A stretch of DNA of 59,985 nucleotides from Planosporangium mesophilum (lineage in GTDB: Bacteria > Actinomycetota > Actinomycetes > Mycobacteriales > Micromonosporaceae): positions 1-59,985 of the forward strand of contig NZ_BOON01000057.1 in NCBI RefSeq assembly GCF_016863255.1, read 5' to 3'. This document shows, in pieces, positions 45,429-54,137 of this stretch. The position numbers and the translations under genes are program-made. Under the pieces are notes generated by a model, which was not told where the DNA came from, searched no databases, and worked only from the letters and a program-made list of their open reading frames with translations. Position 1 is the stretch's first letter. Every line of letters starts with the position of its first letter.

Positions 45429-45788
45429 ATGACAGGGGTGACCGAGCAGCAGCGGGTATGGGACGCCTGGCTGGACGCCTTCTCGCTCGTCCACGAGGCT
45501 GCTCCCGCTGATATCGATGTCGCCTGTCCGAGCTGCGGTAAGGGCAAGGTAAGGATCACCTATACCGGTGATCCGGAGCGCAGAGTCGGCTACGCCATTG
45601 CGTGGTGCGACCTCTGCCTGCGTGGTATCCATCTCTGCCGTGTCGCGATTCATCCGGATGTGGAGATGCTGACATTCGGATCGAGTGATGCCGAGCGCCG
45701 TGCGGTTGTTCCCAACGTCGAGCTGATCGCGCCTGATCCATGGCTGGGTGACGAGGCCATTGTCGTCACCGAAGAAGTGACCGAATGA
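45429..45788 (+). CDS. Small zinc-ribbon-like hypothetical protein
   Basis: The 119-aa protein has two CxxC pairs (CPSCGKGKVRI and WCDLCLRG) about 30 residues apart, suggesting one structural zinc ribbon. The rest has no recognised motif. ATG at 45429 follows a GGGGG-rich ribosome site; TTG at 45426 is also possible. It may be the last member of the immunity-like series. Function unknown. Confidence 0.65.
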   Translation: MTGVTEQQRVWDAWLDAFSLVHEAAPADIDVACPSCGKGKVRITYTGDPERRVGYAIAWCDLCLRGIHLCRVAIHPDVEMLTFGSSDAERRAVVPNVELIAPDPWLGDEAIVVTEEVTE

Positions 45789-45847
45789 TTTTGGGTAATG
45801 CGTGCCGGCACTGAGGGGTCCATCGATCACCCGATCCGCCGTCCGGC

Positions 45848-46531
45848 TCACCGGGTTTCGACCGGCTCCACCAGCGCAAACGGCGTACTCAGCACCCCGG
45901 CCTTCGTCTGCACCTGGTACCGGCTCCGGCCGCGCTTCGCGATCGTGCCGACCAGGCCGCCGTACTTGCCCCCGCCCGTGACCCGTACCCGATCACCGAC
46001 CCGCAGCGGCACAACAGCGGGAACCACCACCCGGCCCTGAATCCGGGCCAGCTCCGCTACGTACCGGGGGTCCATCGGCGCCGGCTGCCCTCGGTACGTC
46101 CATTCGAACAGCGCCGAGGTGTCGAACGCCGGTGAGCACTGGCGGCACGACCGGACCCGTACCGGCCGGCGGTGCACGGTGCTGCGGTGCCCCGCCGGGC
46201 ACATCCCGACCCAGGCCCCCTCGACCTTCGGCGATTCCTCCGGGACGCACCGCGTACCCGAGCAGCCGATCCGCAGCGCGGTCGCCCGCCATATCTTGTC
46301 GTGCCCGTGCCGGGTGCCGACCAGGGCGTGTGCGATCTCGTGCAGCACGGTGTCGGTCACCTCGGCCTGCGAGTACAGGCGGGTCAGTACGCGGGACAGG
46401 CCGATCTCCTTGCGGTCCGACCGGCACACCCCGGCGCGGGTCTTCGCGTTGTCGAACACCAGCCGCCAGCCGGTAAGGCCGTGCTGGGTCATCAGCCCGA
46501 GCGCGAGTACCCGTGCTTCCTCGAGATCCAC
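45848..46531 (-). CDS. SprT-like metalloprotein with C-terminal KOW-like domain
   Basis: The 227-aa protein has an HExxH motif, H64-E-I-A-H68, followed by H75/H77 (RHGHDKIW). This is the arrangement in SprT-like zinc proteases, which include eukaryotic Spartan that digests DNA-protein crosslinks. Downstream, Cys pairs (CPAGHRS and RSCRQC) form a likely zinc ribbon. The C-terminal 60 residues (VGDRVRVTGGGKYGGLVGTI) resemble a KOW/SH3-like domain. The GTG start at 46531 gives a normal length. It is convergent with the small zinc-ribbon gene. A role in DNA-protein crosslink removal is possible by family analogy. Confidence 0.82.
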   Translation of the reverse strand: MDLEEARVLALGLMTQHGLTGWRLVFDNAKTRAGVCRSDRKEIGLSRVLTRLYSQAEVTDTVLHEIAHALVGTRHGHDKIWRATALRIGCSGTRCVPEESPKVEGAWVGMCPAGHRSTVHRRPVRVRSCRQCSPAFDTSALFEWTYRGQPAPMDPRYVAELARIQGRVVVPAVVPLRVGDRVRVTGGGKYGGLVGTIAKRGRSRYQVQTKAGVLSTPFALVEPVETR

Positions 46532-46785
46532 CCCGCACCGCCCCTCAACCGTCCCAAGCAGGGAGAGAAGCTACCGCAGACAACCGACAAAAGGGCCGGA
46601 CGCCACGCGGCGGCGCGGTCAGGGCACCGGGGCGGCGCGGCGAAAAGGCGCCAACGAACCGGAGGCGCCGTTCGAGACGTAGAGATGTACTAAAGGCAGG
46701 GCGGCGGCACCCGCACGGCAACTCGACAGGTCAGCGGGCCGCAACCGTCCCGGCGTAGCGTTTGCTTGACCGGGGGTCGACGAAG

Positions 46786-48429
46786 ATGGATACAGCAATG
46801 GATGCGGCGTTACAAACGGTACCGGCAGACGATGCCACCACCCCCGCGATCTACGAGCTCACCAACCTGTCGACCCTGACACCGCACGCCGAAGCAAGGC
46901 TGGCGGCTGCGCTACAGGCGATGGAGACGGTCGCCATCACGGATTTCCGCAACGTCGTCGAACCGGCCCGGGCCGCGGAGCGGCTGGCGGCCGAACTGGG
47001 CCGCGACGACCTGCAGATGCGGGCCAGGCTGGTCCGCGCCGACGTGCTGCGCCGCCAGGGCGAGGCGATCGAGTCGGGCCGGATCGCCCAGCAGGTGAAC
47101 GCCTGGGCCACCGAGCGTCGCGACGCCTACCTGCTGGCGCGCAGCCATCTGCACCTGGCGGTCTTCTTCCGCCACGTCGGCGACCTGGCCGACGCGCTGA
47201 CCCACGCCGTTTCGGCCGTGGCGAACACCAGCGACGAGCTGCCGGCCCGCATCCGCGCCAGGCACCTGTCGGTACTGTCGATGGTGCTCTACGAGAACGG
47301 CTCGCCGGACGAGGCCCGCCGCCGGGCCCAGCAGGCGCTGGAGATCGCCGCCCCCGCCGGCGACGACGAGATGTCGCTGCAGATCCTCAACAACCTGGCG
47401 TACATGGCGTACAAGCTCGGCGAACCCGACCATGCGCGGCAGCTCATCGAGGACATCCGGGCCATCAGCGTCCGCAACGGCGCTCGGCTGGACTCCAGCG
47501 TCCTCGACACGGTGGCCCGGATCGAGATGATGCAGGGTCGCTACGCCGAGGCCGAGGCCGCCCTGCGCCCTGTCCTGGACGGTACGGCCGAACACCTGCT
47601 CACCGACGGAGACCTGATCGCCGAGTGTCTGCTGACCGTGGCCGAGGCGCAGCGGCTGCGCGGCGCCGTCGACGCCGCCCAGGCCACGCTCGACCGGACC
47701 GCCAGGGTGTGCGAGGAGCGGACGCTGGCATCGGCCCGGGCCCGGGTACGCGAGGAGCAGGCCCAGTTGTATGCCATGACCGGCCGCTTTCGGGAGGCGT
47801 ACGAGGAGCACCGGCGCTTCTACGCCGATATGCAGGCGCTTCAGTCGGCCCAGCGCGAGGCTCGGGCCCGGGCCCTGCAGGCGGTCTTCGAGACCGAGGA
47901 GGCGCGCCGGGAGAGTCTCCGGTTCCGCGAGCTGGCCCAGCGGGACGCGCTCACCGGCCTGCACAACCGCCGGTACGTGGACGAGCGGCTCGCCCTGCTG
48001 CTGCAGGAGGCGGCTGAGCGCCGTACCCCGTTGTCGGCGGCCCTGATCGACCTCGACCACTTCAAGCGGGTCAACGACACACTGTCGCACGCGACCGGCG
48101 ACGTCGTGCTTCAGCAGATCGCCGGGCTGCTCACGGAGGCCGCGACCGGGGCGGCCGTCGCCGCCCGGCTCGGCGGCGAGGAGTTCCTGCTCATCCTGCC
48201 CGACACCGGCGCCGACGAAGCGGTGCGCCGCTGCGAGCAGCTACGCCGGACGATCGCCGGCCACCCGTGGCGGCCCGTCACGGGTGGGATCCCGGTGACC
48301 GCCAGCCTCGGCGTCACCACCATTGTGGACGGTCGCAGTACGCCGTCCGCGCTGCTGGCGCAGGCCGACCGCAATCTGTACGCGGCCAAGCGCACCGGCC
48401 GGAACCGGGTCGTCGCCGACCCGGCCTGA
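46786..48429 (+). CDS. TPR-GGDEF diguanylate cyclase, copy 1
   Basis: The 547-aa cytoplasmic protein has TPR-like helical repeats over about residues 40-370, a coiled segment (REARARALQAVFETEEARRE), then a GGDEF domain (385-547) starting with QRDALTGLHNRRYVDERLAL. The signature is GGEEF at 463-467, so it should make cyclic di-GMP from two GTP. No RxxD inhibitory site is seen upstream of the motif. ATG at 46786 follows GGGGGTCGACGA. A close paralogue with the same architecture lies at 49344-51008, with an antisense caspase-like gene between them. The TPR part probably senses a partner protein or peptide. Confidence 0.9.
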   Translation: MDTAMDAALQTVPADDATTPAIYELTNLSTLTPHAEARLAAALQAMETVAITDFRNVVEPARAAERLAAELGRDDLQMRARLVRADVLRRQGEAIESGRIAQQVNAWATERRDAYLLARSHLHLAVFFRHVGDLADALTHAVSAVANTSDELPARIRARHLSVLSMVLYENGSPDEARRRAQQALEIAAPAGDDEMSLQILNNLAYMAYKLGEPDHARQLIEDIRAISVRNGARLDSSVLDTVARIEMMQGRYAEAEAALRPVLDGTAEHLLTDGDLIAECLLTVAEAQRLRGAVDAAQATLDRTARVCEERTLASARARVREEQAQLYAMTGRFREAYEEHRRFYADMQALQSAQREARARALQAVFETEEARRESLRFRELAQRDALTGLHNRRYVDERLALLLQEAAERRTPLSAALIDLDHFKRVNDTLSHATGDVVLQQIAGLLTEAATGAAVAARLGGEEFLLILPDTGADEAVRRCEQLRRTIAGHPWRPVTGGIPVTASLGVTTIVDGRSTPSALLAQADRNLYAAKRTGRNRVVADPA

Positions 48430-48453
48430 CCGCGGGCCGGTGTCCACTGGGGA

Positions 48454-49083
48454 CTACTGGAAAGCCTGCTTCGCCCACCGGCTGGGGCTCAAGGTCATGA
48501 CCTTGTACGGGCAGTTGCGGTCGGTCAGCAGCGTGTACGCCTCCTGCGCGCGCTTGGCCGCGTCCTGGGCCTGCCCGGCGGGGGTGAGGCCCTTGCCCTT
48601 GTTGCGCAGCAGCGCGCTGTAGAAGGCCGAGCAGAAGACCGTGCTCTCGTACCAGCCGACCTGCGCGGAGGTGCCGATGTAGGTCACGTCGCCGTGGAGG
48701 CAGTCGCGTACCGCCTTCTGCCAGGCTCCGGTACCGGTCTTGCAGCCGTCGGCCAGGATCGCGCCGGTCGAGATGCCCCGGCCACGGTCGGCGGCGGCCT
48801 CGCCGAGCTGTTCGAGCGAGACGTGGGTCTTCTCGTCGCTGCTGCTGAACGTCGGGGAGGCGGCAACGTAGTCACCATGGGCCATGACGTGCAGTACGTC
48901 ACAGGAGGCGGTGAAGGCGGTCAGTACGGTGTCCGGGTCGCGGGACCGCACGAAGTCGATGTCGACGACCGGTTCCCCGTAGTGGATGTTGATGTTGACC
49001 AGCGTCGACTGGATGAAGGACATGGCGGCGTCGAAGTTGGCGTCCAGCCCGATGTCGAGCAGGCTGATCCGTCGTCTTCGCAA
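48454..49083 (-). CDS. Caspase-like (CHAT-type) cysteine peptidase domain protein
   Basis: The 209-aa protein has the hallmarks of the caspase/CHAT fold: a strand followed by H69-G70 (LHVMAHGDY) and a second strand followed by C114 (ILADGCKTG), the catalytic His-Cys dyad. It consists of little more than the peptidase domain, with no sensor fused. TTG at 49083 is preceded by GGAGAGA and starts the conserved part (LLDIGLDANFDAAMSFIQ); a longer frame upstream is Arg/Gly-rich and unlikely. It is encoded opposite to and between two TPR-GGDEF genes. Such proteases act in programmed cell death or immunity in bacteria; whether that holds here is unknown. Confidence 0.72.
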   Translation of the reverse strand: MRRRRISLLDIGLDANFDAAMSFIQSTLVNINIHYGEPVVDIDFVRSRDPDTVLTAFTASCDVLHVMAHGDYVAASPTFSSSDEKTHVSLEQLGEAAADRGRGISTGAILADGCKTGTGAWQKAVRDCLHGDVTYIGTSAQVGWYESTVFCSAFYSALLRNKGKGLTPAGQAQDAAKRAQEAYTLLTDRNCPYKVMTLSPSRWAKQAFQ

Positions 49084-49343
49084 CTGTCTCTCCGTGGTGC
49101 CACGCGCGCCGCTGGCGGCCCGCTGTACCGGCCGCCGGTCCTTTCCGATCGCGCGCCGGAAGTTTACGACGGGCCTGTGACAACGCCGGCCGCCGCCTCC
49201 GGTCCCGGTCGCGACCGTGACGCAGGACACATCCGTCCGTGGCTGCGCGCACCCGCGCCGCAACCGGCCCGCACGCTGGCCCGCAACCCGCTCGGCATAA
49301 CCTGATCATTCGCACGGCGTGACGGACTCGGATACGAGGAGCC

Positions 49344-51008
49344 ATGGATACGGTGTCGGGAACGGTGGCGGAGGCTGGCGGCCTACCGGTACCGGGTGTC
49401 GACGACTCGGCTGCTCCGATCGGTTTCGCGGACGCCCTCGCGGCACTGTCCGCGTCGAACCCGGAGGCCGGCGCCCGGCTGGCCGCGGTACTCGACGCGA
49501 TGGAGATGGTTCCGGCCGCCGATTTCCGTACCGTCGTCCTGCCGGCCGACCGGGCCGAGCGGCTCGCCGTCGAGCTGGGCCGCCCCGACCTGCAGATGCG
49601 GGCGCGGCTGATCCGGGCCGACGTCCTCCTGCGGGAGGGCGACACCGCCGAGTCCGGCCGCATGGCCCAGCAGGTGAACGCCTGGGCCGACGAGCACGGC
49701 AACGCCTACCTGCTGGCCCGAAGCCATCACCTGCTCTCGGTCTTCTTCCACCACGTCGGCGACGTGGCGGACGCGCTGGCGCACGGCGTGCAGTGCGTGG
49801 CGAAGATTGGGGACGAGGTGCCTGCCCGGATCCGGGCAAGGCACCTGTCGACCCTGGCGATAGCGCTGCACCAGAACGACTCCTCGGACGAGGCCCGCCG
49901 GCGCTTCCAGGAGGCGCTCGACCTCGCCACCGCCGCCGGCGACCTCGAGTTGGCGCTCCAGGTCCTCAACAACATGGCGTACACGGCGTACCAGACCGAC
50001 AACGGTGAGGACGCCGAGACGCTCATCGACGAGATGCGGGCGTTCGAGACGCGGTACGGCGTCCCGCTCCGCGCCCACTACCTGGACACGATCGCCCGCA
50101 TCGAGATGATGCGGGGCCGGTACGCCGCCGCCGAGGAGACCCTGCGCCCCGTCCTGGACGGATCGGCGGCGCACCTCCTGACGGAGGGGAACGCGCTGGC
50201 CGAGTGCCTGCGTACGGTCGCGGAGGCCAAGCGCCTGCGCGGCGACCTCACCGGCGCCCAGGCCACCCTGGACCGCGCGGCACAGGTGTGCGAGGAGCGC
50301 GGCCTGGCGTCGTACCGGGCCCGGGTACGTGAGGAGCAGGCGCAACTGTTCGCGGTGTCGGGCCGTTACCGGGAGGCGTACGAGGAGCACCGGCGCTTCC
50401 ACGCCGAGACGCAGGCGCTGCAGTCGGCCCAGCGCGAGGCCCGCGCCCGGGCGCTGCAGGCCTTCTACGAGGCCGAGGAGGCCCGCCGGGAGAGCGTACG
50501 GTTCCGCGAGATGGCCCAGCGGGACGCGCTCACCGGCCTGCACAACCGTCGCTTCGTCGACGAGCGACTGGCCACGCTGATCGAGCGGGCGGCCGAGTAC
50601 GGAACCCCGCTGTCGGCGGCCCTGATCGACCTCGACCACTTCAAGCGCATCAACGACACCCTGTCGCACGCCACCGGCGATGTCGTGCTCCAGCAGGTCG
50701 CCGGGCTGATCGCCGAGGCCGCGACCGGCGCGGGCGTCGCCGCCCGGCTGGGCGGCGAGGAGTTCGTGCTCATCCTGCCCGACACCGGTGCCGACGAGGC
50801 GGCGCGCCGCTGCGAGCAGCTACGCCAGGCCATCAGCGGCCACGACTGGTGGCCGGTCACCGGCGGGATACCGGTGGCCACCAGCATCGGCGTCACCACC
50901 GTCACGGGCGGTCGCAGCACACCGTCGGCGCTGCTGGCTCACGCCGACCGCAACCTCTACGCGGCCAAGCGCGCCGGGCGCAACCGGGTCGTGGCCGACG
51001 CGGTGTGA
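49344..51008 (+). CDS. TPR-GGDEF diguanylate cyclase, copy 2
   Basis: The 554-aa protein is a paralogue of the one at 46786-48429, with nearly identical segments (LTGLHNRRFVDERLATL; LSHATGDVVLQQVAGLI) and GGEEF at 470-474. TPR repeats fill the first 370 residues. No RxxD I-site or membrane segment is visible, so feedback inhibition may be absent. Differences concentrate in the N-terminal 40 residues and in the TPR surface, which may bind different partners. An inverted-repeat terminator follows its stop (51016-51043). The start ATG 49344 is preceded by ACGAGGAGC. Confidence 0.9.
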   Translation: MDTVSGTVAEAGGLPVPGVDDSAAPIGFADALAALSASNPEAGARLAAVLDAMEMVPAADFRTVVLPADRAERLAVELGRPDLQMRARLIRADVLLREGDTAESGRMAQQVNAWADEHGNAYLLARSHHLLSVFFHHVGDVADALAHGVQCVAKIGDEVPARIRARHLSTLAIALHQNDSSDEARRRFQEALDLATAAGDLELALQVLNNMAYTAYQTDNGEDAETLIDEMRAFETRYGVPLRAHYLDTIARIEMMRGRYAAAEETLRPVLDGSAAHLLTEGNALAECLRTVAEAKRLRGDLTGAQATLDRAAQVCEERGLASYRARVREEQAQLFAVSGRYREAYEEHRRFHAETQALQSAQREARARALQAFYEAEEARRESVRFREMAQRDALTGLHNRRFVDERLATLIERAAEYGTPLSAALIDLDHFKRINDTLSHATGDVVLQQVAGLIAEAATGAGVAARLGGEEFVLILPDTGADEAARRCEQLRQAISGHDWWPVTGGIPVATSIGVTTVTGGRSTPSALLAHADRNLYAAKRAGRNRVVADAV

Positions 51009-51015
51009 CCGTGCC

Positions 51016-51043
51016 GCGAGCCGGCGTCAGTTCACCGGCTCGC
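51016..51043. terminator. Intrinsic terminator-like hairpin
   Basis: GCGAGCCGG (51016-51024) and CCGGCTCGC (51035-51043) form a perfect 9-bp stem with a 10-base loop, eight bases after the GGDEF stop codon. There is no U-tract, as is common in actinobacteria. It could serve both this gene and the convergent NlpC/P60 gene. Confidence 0.65.
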
Positions 51044-51119
51044 CGTCTTCGGTGTCCGTCCAGCCCGGCGCCCACTCGATCCGGAAACCGTGCCCGGCTG
51101 TGGGACATCCCACTGCGGG

Positions 51120-51722
51120 TCAGGACCGGACCCTGGTGTACGCGTTCACACTGCCGGCGGAGGGCAGCCCCGAGATGCGTACGACCGTGCCGGGACGGGC
51201 GGCCTCGATGATGTACCCGCCCCCGAGGTAGAGCTGGACATGGCCGAAGTCGTTGCTGAAGACCAGGTCGCCGGGCTCGAGCTGGTCACGGCCGATCCGG
51301 GTACCGACGCCGGCCATCTGGTAGGTGGTGCGCGGCAGGTAGACGCCGCCGGCCTGCCACGCCTTCATGACCAGGCCGGAGCAGTCGAAGCCGGGGTTGC
51401 CGGTGCCGCCCCACTGGTACGGCTTGCCGAGCTGCTGCTTCGCGAACGCGATGGCCGCCCACGGGTCGCCGGACGCGAGTCGCGGGCCCACGACCGGCCC
51501 GGCGGCGGGCTGTACGGTCGCCTGCGGCGGAGCCGCTCGGGACGCGGATTCAGCGGACAGCGGTCCCGACGCCAGCATGACGTCCGGCCCGGTACCCGGC
51601 ACCGTGGTGGTGCGTTGCGACGGCGACTGGGCCATCACGGCGCTCACCGCCGCGATGGCGGCGAGCAGCACAGATCTGATCAGCATCCGCTCGGGGGAGC
51701 GGGTGGTCAGGGGATTGGGCAT
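51120..51722 (-). CDS. Secreted NlpC/P60 cell-wall endopeptidase
   Basis: The 200-aa protein starts with a signal-like hydrophobic stretch (MLIRSVLLAAIAAVSAVM), then a Ser/Pro-rich linker. A NlpC/P60 domain at about 85-200 carries C114 (FDCSGLVMK) and H161 (FGHVQLYLG), the catalytic Cys and His. Such enzymes hydrolyse peptidoglycan stem peptides outside the cell. ATG at 51722 is preceded by GGTGAGGAGAC; a start 30 codons earlier adds Arg/Pro-rich sequence and is rejected. The family call is firm. Confidence 0.92.
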   Translation of the reverse strand: MPNPLTTRSPERMLIRSVLLAAIAAVSAVMAQSPSQRTTTVPGTGPDVMLASGPLSAESASRAAPPQATVQPAAGPVVGPRLASGDPWAAIAFAKQQLGKPYQWGGTGNPGFDCSGLVMKAWQAGGVYLPRTTYQMAGVGTRIGRDQLEPGDLVFSNDFGHVQLYLGGGYIIEAARPGTVVRISGLPSAGSVNAYTRVRS

Positions 51723-51920
51723 CGCGGTGGGTCTCCTCACCGTTGGTGTGGGGTGGCCCCGGCGTCCGGGGCACTTCCGGTCCGGCCGATCGGATACGGG
51801 TCGGCCGGTCACATCCGGTAGAGACGAACTCCGACAACGCGTCGCATCAGCGCGGCACCTGCCCGTACCGGGATCGCTGAAACTCCCGGCCGTAGTGGTA
51901 GCGGCGCTCCATAATGGACA

Positions 51921-52298
51921 TCACTCGGATGGTTCCGTGGCCGCATCCGCGGTTTCGGGCTCGTCGCCGGACGGAGTGGCCGACGGCGTCGGGGTCGGCG
52001 ACGAGAGCGGCGACAGGGACGGCGTCACCGGCGGCGGGGCGGGCGCCTTCGCGCCGGCGGCACCGGGTACGAGCAGGTTCGGGTTTCCGGCGGGGCTGGC
52101 GGAGACCATCATGGCGGGGCCGGTGCCGGTGCCGCCGACCGGGGAGACCGTAAGGGTACGGTTCGACCGCGGTGCCGGGGCCAGCGTGATGGTCGCCGCT
52201 GCGGCGGCGGCGAGCACGGCGACTCCGACCGACAGTACCGCCGGGCCGCGGATCGTTCGGGTGGCTGTCGGGCGTCGGCGGTCTGCGGGAACCGGCAT
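51921..52298 (-). CDS. Small membrane-anchored or secreted Pro/Thr/Ser-rich protein
   Basis: The 125-aa protein has an N-terminal basic stretch, one hydrophobic segment (AVLSVGVAVLAAAAAATITL) and a Pro/Ser/Thr-rich extracytoplasmic tail (PPPVTPSLSPLSSPTPTPSA). No enzyme motif is visible. ATG at 52298 has GAGGAG upstream. It probably lies in the cell envelope; function unknown. Confidence 0.7.
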   Translation of the reverse strand: MPVPADRRRPTATRTIRGPAVLSVGVAVLAAAAAATITLAPAPRSNRTLTVSPVGGTGTGPAMMVSASPAGNPNLLVPGAAGAKAPAPPPVTPSLSPLSSPTPTPSATPSGDEPETADAATEPSE

Positions 52299-52499
52299 GG
52301 CGGGTCACTCCTCGAAGACGCGCGGGTCTCCCCGGGCGTCCCCGGGGCAACACGATCCAGCCGGTCACGGGCGGTCGGCAGGGCACAGCCAGCAGGGACA
52401 ACTCACATCCGCACAGCACGAACCATCGGCACGGTCGACCGTCGCCGGTCAGCGGCGCCGGTACGCCCGCCCGGTCAGGACTTGCCGGTACGGAGAACG

Positions 52500-53186
52500 C
52501 TAAACACCGCGCGCCGGCCGCTGATCCGTCAGCAGGGCGCCGACGACGGCGGCCAGGGTCGCCCCGCTGACGTGCGGCACGTCGAACACCGCCGGCCAGT
52601 GCGCCGGCGTGCGCCGTACCCATCCCGTCCGCAGCCCGGCCGCGGCGGCGCCGGCGCAGTCCCACGGGTGCACCGCGACCAGCGCCAGCCGGTGGACGTC
52701 GACGCCGAGTTCGGCGGCGGCGTACCGGTACGGCTCGGCAGCGGGCTTCCAGCGGCGCACCGCGTCGACCGAGAGGTTGCGGGTCACGTACCCGGCCAGG
52801 CCGGCACGGCTCAGCAGGCCCTGCACGACGTCGGCGGTGCCGTTGCTCAGCGTCGCCGCCGGAATGCCTGCCTCCCGCAGGATGCGCAGGGCCGGCTCCA
52901 CGTCGGCGTACGCGTCCAGCGTGCGGAACGCCGCGAGCACGGCGGCCACGGCGGCATCGTCGACCCGCTCGTCGAGCGCGCGCAGCGCCTCGGCGGCCAC
53001 GGCGGGAAACGGCTGGAAGCGGCCGAGGGCGGTCAACGCGAACCCGTCACGCAGCACCGTGGCGAACCACAGCGGTATCAGCTCCGGGTCCAGGTCGAGG
53101 TCGGCGAACGTCGGGCACAGCCCGTCGAGGGCGAACATCGTCTCGTTGACGTCGAAGACGACGGCCTCGACGGGGCTGTCACCCAT
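52500..53186 (-). CDS. Haloacid dehalogenase type II-like hydrolase
   Basis: The 228-aa HAD protein has the nucleophile D12 in motif I (VFDVNET), motif II TLSNGT, the conserved Lys in the RRWKPAAEPY region, and motif IV with the acidic pair around VAVHPWDCAGA. FDVNET is typical of haloacid-dehalogenase type II and related phosphatases in actinobacteria. It would hydrolyse a small organic halide or phosphate in the cytoplasm; the true substrate is unknown. It is divergent from the IclR regulator and may be controlled by it. Confidence 0.88.
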   Translation of the reverse strand: MGDSPVEAVVFDVNETMFALDGLCPTFADLDLDPELIPLWFATVLRDGFALTALGRFQPFPAVAAEALRALDERVDDAAVAAVLAAFRTLDAYADVEPALRILREAGIPAATLSNGTADVVQGLLSRAGLAGYVTRNLSVDAVRRWKPAAEPYRYAAAELGVDVHRLALVAVHPWDCAGAAAAGLRTGWVRRTPAHWPAVFDVPHVSGATLAAVVGALLTDQRPARGV

Positions 53187-53251
53187 AGCTGCGATTATCT
53201 ACCGCGAGGCGGCACCGCTGCGTACCGTTTCCCCACGTAGGGAGGGTGACC

Positions 53252-54010
53252 GTGCGGCACGACCCGATGAAGGGCCGATCGGTGACCGGTCGCGTCCTCG
53301 CGGTGCTCGAGTCGTTTTCCGCGGACCGTACCCACCTGTCGCTGTCCGACATCAGCCGCCGCACCGGCCTGCCGCTGGCCACCGCCCACCGCCTGGTCGG
53401 CGAGCTGGCCGCCTGGGGCGCCCTGGAGCGCGACGACCAGGGGCGCTACCGGGTCGGCCTGCGGCTGTGGGAGGTCGCCGCGCTGGCCCCGCGCGGGCTG
53501 GGCCTGCGCGAGCTCGCCCTGCCGTTCCTGGAGGACCTGTACGAGGCCACGCACGAGAACGTCCAGCTCGCGGTGCTGGACGGCGCGGAGGTCGTCTACG
53601 TCGAACGGATCTCCGGACGCCACGCGGTCGGCGTGCTCAGCCGCGTCGGCGGCCGGTGGCCGGCGCACGCCACCGGAGTCGGCCTGGTGCTGCTGGCCCA
53701 CGCCCCGACCGAGGTGCAGGAGAGCTTCCTGACCTCGCCGCTGGCGGCGTTCACCCGCAAGACCATCGTCGACCCGGCGCGGCTGCGGCGGGTACTGGCG
53801 GAGGTCCGCCGTACCGGTGTCGCCGTCAGCGACGGGCAGGTGACGCTGGACGCCGTGTCGGTGGCCGCCCCGGTGCGGGGCCCGGCGGGGCAGGTGGTGG
53901 CCGCGCTGTCGATCGTGGTACGGGCCGGCACGATCGAGCCGCCGACCCTCGTACCGGCCGTGCTGACCGCCGCGCGCGGCATCTCCAGGGCGATCAAACA
54001 GGCGAGCTGA
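53252..54010 (+). CDS. IclR-family transcriptional regulator
   Basis: The 252-aa protein has an N-terminal winged helix-turn-helix (LSDISRRTGLPLATAHRLVG, residues about 28-60) and a C-terminal IclR effector domain (ALPFLEDLYEATHENVQL; VEVQESF-like segment; TGVAVSDGQV). IclR proteins bind an aromatic or carboxylic acid ligand and usually regulate adjacent catabolic genes. GTG at 53252 follows GGAGGG; GTG at 53246 is less well placed. It lies 127 bases upstream of the Rieske oxygenase gene, its likely target, and diverges from the HAD gene. Confidence 0.92.
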   Translation: MRHDPMKGRSVTGRVLAVLESFSADRTHLSLSDISRRTGLPLATAHRLVGELAAWGALERDDQGRYRVGLRLWEVAALAPRGLGLRELALPFLEDLYEATHENVQLAVLDGAEVVYVERISGRHAVGVLSRVGGRWPAHATGVGLVLLAHAPTEVQESFLTSPLAAFTRKTIVDPARLRRVLAEVRRTGVAVSDGQVTLDAVSVAAPVRGPAGQVVAALSIVVRAGTIEPPTLVPAVLTAARGISRAIKQAS

Positions 54011-54137
54011 CGGCGCGACCAGGGTCACCAGGCACGCTGGCTGACCTCGGATCCTTCCATTCAGCGGAAGGGCCGTAGCGCCGGGGAGACGCCGACCCCG
54101 ATCGTCGGTGGACACGGCTTCACGTAAGGAGCGTCAC

